Shown in pieces: positions 61,141 through 64,000 of a stretch of DNA of 64,000 bases. This DNA comes from Actinomadura nitritigenes (GTDB taxonomy: Bacteria; Actinomycetota; Actinomycetes; Streptosporangiales; Streptosporangiaceae). Made by a program: the position numbers and the translations under genes. Below the pieces are notes generated by a model, which saw only the letters and a program-made list of their open reading frames with translations, did not search any database and was not told where the DNA came from. The stretch is taken from assembly GCF_017573545.1 (NCBI RefSeq), contig NZ_JAGEOK010000008.1, forward strand, positions 124,001 to 188,000, given 5' to 3'. Each line of letters opens with the position of its first letter. The first letter of the stretch is position 1.

Positions 61141-62106
61141 TTACGATTTCGCGAGTCCCGCACGAACCCACACGTCACGAGCCCGGCCGTCCAGGAATCC
61201 GACCTCGTCGAAGAACGCCGTGCACTTGCGGAACGCCCACGCCATCGTCTCCCGGCGGTGCTCGCTGCGCGCCGCGACCCGGCGGGCCACCTTCGGGTCC
61301 AGCCCGACCGCCGCGTAGCACGACGGATGGATCACCTGCGTCGCCATCAGCCGGGTGCCCTGCGCCAGCGCGTACGCCGCCGCCCGCCGCCGTACCGGCG
61401 ACGCGCGCGCGACGAGCCGCTTCAGCTCCTCCCGCGCGTACCGGATGTGCCGCGCCTCCTCGATCACGTGGATCCGGGTGACCTGCCGGATCATCGGCTG
61501 CACGGCCTCGTCCGGGAACGTCAGCCGCTGGAACGCGTCGGTGAACTCCTCCACCACCAGCGTCCCCGCGAACATCGGCATCGGGTCGTACACGGCCCCG
61601 AACAGCTTCGCGAAGTGGTACTCCGCCGCGCGCGGCCGGTGGGTGCGCAGCCCGCAGGCGCGCACCATCCGGGCGAACATCTTCGAGTGCCGGCACTCGT
61701 CGGCGATCTCCGTCAGCGCGTAGGCGACGTGCTCGCTGTCATAGCGGCTCCGGTAGGCGTGCTGGACGAGCGACTGCATCAGCAGCATCTCCGACCAGAT
61801 GCCGAACGAGGCGATGCTGCACATCTCCCGCTTGGTCAGCTCCACCCGCTGCCGGTGCGTCAGGCCATCCCAGAGCGGCGTCTCGTAGATCGACACCAGC
61901 TGCGGCGGCGCGTACCAGACGTCGGGGTCCTGCGGCGCGTCCCAGTCGACGTCGGCGTCCGGGTCGAAGGAGTGCTTGCGGGACGTCCGCAGCAGCCGCT
62001 CGGCGACCACCTCCCGGTCGGTGAGCTCCAGCGTGTGGTCGCCGTCCTTGCAGCGGATCCGCGCGGTCCAGGTCGTGGGGCGGTCGGTCAGCAGTTCGGG
62101 GGGCAT
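61141..62106 (-). CDS. AurF-like diiron oxygenase
   Basis: 321 residues with an all-helical ferritin-like fold. Paired metal ligands appear as E-x-n-E-x2-H: EMCSIASFGIWSEMLL, ALTEIADECRHSKMF, TLVVEEFTDAFQ and VIEEARHIRYAREEL. This is the AurF/p-aminobenzoate N-oxygenase family pattern, which oxidises amines or hydrocarbons using a diiron centre. Substrate unknown. It is followed on the same strand by an SDR and another diiron protein, so the three probably form one oxidative pathway. Confidence 0.82.
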   Translation of the reverse strand: MPPELLTDRPTTWTARIRCKDGDHTLELTDREVVAERLLRTSRKHSFDPDADVDWDAPQDPDVWYAPPQLVSIYETPLWDGLTHRQRVELTKREMCSIASFGIWSEMLLMQSLVQHAYRSRYDSEHVAYALTEIADECRHSKMFARMVRACGLRTHRPRAAEYHFAKLFGAVYDPMPMFAGTLVVEEFTDAFQRLTFPDEAVQPMIRQVTRIHVIEEARHIRYAREELKRLVARASPVRRRAAAYALAQGTRLMATQVIHPSCYAAVGLDPKVARRVAARSEHRRETMAWAFRKCTAFFDEVGFLDGRARDVWVRAGLAKS

Positions 62107-62178
62107 CGATCCTTCTCCTCTCCTGGGGGAGGCCGAGGAGGGCCGCGCGGGGCCGTGCGCCGCACGGCGGGCCCGGCC

Positions 62179-63036
62179 CTATTGCACGGGGATGCGGGCG
62201 AGCAGGCGGGTGGACGCCGGCGAGATGCGGGAGAGGGCGTGCAGCAGGTGGCCCTCGAAGTTCACCGGGACCACGGCCTTGTTCTTGATGATGGCGTCGA
62301 CGACCCGCTCGGCGACCTTCTCCGGCGGGTAGTTGCGGAGCCTGAGCGCCTTCTGGCCGCGGGCGCGGGTCCGCTCGCGGTGCGCCGCGTCGCCGCCGAC
62401 GAACGTCGCGTTCCTGACGATGTTGGTGCCGGCGAAGCCGGGGCAGACGGCGGTGACGCCGATGCGCGAGGACGCCAGCTCGGCGCGCAGGCACTCGCTG
62501 AGCATCAGCACGCCGGCCTTGGTGGTGCAGTAGGCGGGCAGCGACCGGGTCGGTGCGAACGCGGCGGCGGACGCGATGTTGACGATGTGGCCGCCGAAGT
62601 TGGGCTTGTCGGGCTTGTTCGGCAGCGCGTTGACGCGCTCGACCATCTGCTTGCCGAACAGCCGCGACCCGTGGATGACGCCCCACAGGTTCACGCCGAG
62701 GATGCGGTTCCAGTCCTCGACGCCGTGGTCGAGGAACGGGCCGCTGACGGCGATCCCGGCGTTGTTGACGACGATGTCGGGGACGCGGTGGGCCTCGCGC
62801 ACCTCGGCGGCGAACGCCTCCATCGCGGCGGCGTCCGCCACGTCCACCTCGTAGGCGCCGCCGCCCGGGCCGAGGGTCTTGGCGAGCGTCACGGTCCGCT
62901 CGGCGGACGGCAGGTCGATGTCGGCCGCCAGGACGGTCGCGCCGCGCTCGGCGAGGGCCAGCGCGATGGCGCGGCCGAACCCGCTTCCGGCCCCGGTGAC
63001 GACGGCGAGCGCCCCATCGAAGTGCGCGAGTGGCAT
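62179..63036 (-). CDS. Short-chain dehydrogenase/reductase
   Basis: 285 residues. TGAGSGFGRAIALALAERG binds the cofactor, with Asp in AADIDLPSAERTV. NNAGIAVSGPF, NIASAAAFAPTRS and YCTTKAGVLMLSECLRAEL hold the Ser, Tyr and Lys. The C-terminus KNKAVVPVNFEGHLLHALSRI is of the type seen in SDRs acting on lipid or acyl substrates. GGAGG ribosome binding site before the ATG. Encoded between two diiron proteins; candidate for oxidising or reducing the product of the oxygenase. Confidence 0.88.
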   Translation of the reverse strand: MPLAHFDGALAVVTGAGSGFGRAIALALAERGATVLAADIDLPSAERTVTLAKTLGPGGGAYEVDVADAAAMEAFAAEVREAHRVPDIVVNNAGIAVSGPFLDHGVEDWNRILGVNLWGVIHGSRLFGKQMVERVNALPNKPDKPNFGGHIVNIASAAAFAPTRSLPAYCTTKAGVLMLSECLRAELASSRIGVTAVCPGFAGTNIVRNATFVGGDAAHRERTRARGQKALRLRNYPPEKVAERVVDAIIKNKAVVPVNFEGHLLHALSRISPASTRLLARIPVQ

Positions 63037-63080
63037 GCAGACCTCCGAGATGTCCCGAGCGGAATGATCCCCAACCGTAC

Positions 63081-64000
63081 TCAGCCCGCCGCGGCGTCCG
63101 CGATGACCGCGTCGACCTCCGCCTTCCGCGCGACCTCCTCGGCCGCGAACCGCTCGGCGTCGAGCTTCTCGGCGATGTCCTCGTCCTGGTTCATCAGCGC
63201 CTCCAGGTCGGCCTTGGACATGTCGAGGACGCCCATGTCGTCGTAGGTCCGCTGGATGCGCTCGCTCCACAGGCCGATGTCCTTGACGCACGGGACGATC
63301 CGGCTGAACAGCAGGCTCTGGAACATCTGCATGTAGGGGGAGTTCTCCACCATCTCATCGACCTCCTTGGGGTCGATGCCGAAGTTGGTCCAGATCTCCC
63401 GGCCGCGGATGCGGTCGCGCATGAGGTAGCAGCCCTCGATGACGAAGTCCTCGCGCTCCTTCAGCTCGGCCGCCGACAGCTGCTTGTAGTAGTCGCGCAG
63501 GGCGAGCCGCCCGAACGCGACGTGCCGGGCCTCGTCCTGCATGACGTAGGCGAGGATCTGCTTGGGCAGCGGCTTGGTGGTGATGTCGCGGATGACGCCG
63601 AAGGCCGCGAGCGCGAGGCCCTCGATGAGCACCTGCATGCCGAGGTAGGGCATGTCCCAGCGGGAGTCGGTGAGGGTCTCGTTCAGCAGGTCCTGCAGCT
63701 TGGTGTTGATCGGGTAGACCATCCCGACCTTCTCGTGCAGGAACCGCGTGAACAGCTCGACGTGCCGGGCCTCGTCCATCGTCTGCGTGGCGGAGTAGAA
63801 CTTGGAGTCCAGGTCCGGCACCGACTCGACGATCCGGGCGGCGGTGATCATCGCGCCCTGCTCGCCGTGCACGAACTGGGAGAACTGCCAGGACGTGGAG
63901 TGCTGCCGCAGCTCGCCGCGCTGCTTCTCGGTCAGCTTGTCCCAGTACTCGGTGCCGTAGATGGCGAGGGACTGGTCGGGGACGCCGAGGACGTCGTACG
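63081..64000 (-). CDS. Ferritin-like diiron protein, N-terminus beyond window edge
   Basis: About 306 residues of a ferritin-like diiron oxygenase or desaturase-like protein, reading in from the window edge. Metal ligands: FVHGEQGAMITAARI (Glu), ATQTMDEARHVELF (E-x2-H), MQVLIEGLALAAFG (Glu) and YVMQDEARHVAFGRLAL (E-x2-H). These two DEARH motifs with lone Glu residues are typical of R2-like/AurF-like proteins. C-terminal part ends MSKADLEALMNQDEDIAEKL. It lies 44 nt upstream of the SDR gene. N-terminus and promoter are not visible. Confidence 0.85.
   Translation of the reverse strand, partial: YDVLGVPDQSLAIYGTEYWDKLTEKQRGELRQHSTSWQFSQFVHGEQGAMITAARIVESVPDLDSKFYSATQTMDEARHVELFTRFLHEKVGMVYPINTKLQDLLNETLTDSRWDMPYLGMQVLIEGLALAAFGVIRDITTKPLPKQILAYVMQDEARHVAFGRLALRDYYKQLSAAELKEREDFVIEGCYLMRDRIRGREIWTNFGIDPKEVDEMVENSPYMQMFQSLLFSRIVPCVKDIGLWSERIQRTYDDMGVLDMSKADLEALMNQDEDIAEKLDAERFAAEEVARKAEVDAVIADAAAG

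Noticed and set aside
60854..61318. Plus-strand ORF with a good ribosome binding site after the membrane protein gene
   Set aside because: The product is low-complexity Arg/Ser/Gly and its 3' third is antisense to the diiron oxygenase; no conserved motif. A short transcript cannot be excluded.

Overview
The window is chromosomal DNA from a high-GC actinomycete. Nearly every gene has G/C at third codon positions, GTG starts are common, and several genes look leaderless, with a TANNNT -10 box about 7 nt before the start codon. Gene order from pncB/clpS through mec-cysO-cysM, murI, an Rv1339-type phosphodiesterase, rph and rdgB follows Mycobacterium tuberculosis Rv1330c-Rv1341. The many MEDS-domain regulators, the SigE-family sigma factor and the Asp23/DUF6286/AmaP operon suggest a filamentous, sporulating-type actinobacterium, perhaps Actinomadura-like (Thermomonosporaceae). 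That family assignment is inference. No transposase, phage gene or CRISPR array was seen.

Layout. 1-3.5 kb: gntK (cut by the window edge), pncA and pncB on the minus strand, then clpS and a DUF2017 gene. 3.7-6.7 kb: first MEDS signalling operon (two MEDS-STAS proteins, one MEDS-HATPase). 6.7-12.9 kb: CysO-dependent cysteine synthesis, a thioesterase, murI, the phosphodiesterase, rph and rdgB. 12.9-16.1 kb: two related unknown proteins and a SigE-family sigma operon. 16.1-19.4 kb: second MEDS operon (MEDS-HATPase, MEDS-STAS, MEDS-HATPase, STAS). 19.5-24.4 kb: TetR/MFS pair, amidase with a small partner, GntR regulator. 24.7 kb: tRNA-Leu(UAG). 25-30.4 kb: bcp, small membrane and zinc-finger proteins, a SIMPL protein, a PLP enzyme, a lipoprotein esterase and purU. 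30.5-37.8 kb: two DUF6286/AmaP-type loci around a CitAB-type two-component system, the second inside an Asp23/Gls24 operon. 37.8-41.4 kb: a small gene with its own promoter and terminator, an MFS transporter, a thiolase and HxlR. 41.5-47.8 kb: a Ser/Thr kinase, then gcvT-gcvH-glyA-sdaA behind a tandem glycine riboswitch. 47.9-54.5 kb: lipoprotein, then SDR, aldehyde dehydrogenase, glutamine-synthetase-like ligase and amino acid permease, divergent from a FadR-type regulator. 54.6-64 kb: Rip1-type site-2 protease, a cysteine-desulfhydrase-like enzyme, membrane protein, ATP-dependent DNA ligase, and a diiron oxygenase/SDR/diiron group cut by the edge.

How the genes work together. CysO is a thiocarboxylated sulfur carrier, CysM adds its sulfur to O-phosphoserine, and Mec releases the cysteine. 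The riboswitch operon turns excess glycine into serine and then pyruvate. The permease/ligase/dehydrogenase group looks like gamma-glutamylation of an imported amine followed by oxidation. The two MEDS operons encode six MEDS sensors fused to anti-anti-sigma or RsbW-like domains, a partner-switching network. All four STAS domains lack the phosphorylatable serine, and one kinase-like domain has lost its ATP-binding residues.

The least explained items are this network, a roughly 168-bp repeat present twice whose two copies differ by base-pair-preserving changes, a palindromic operator shared by three loci, and a 43-codon gene with its own promoter and terminator.
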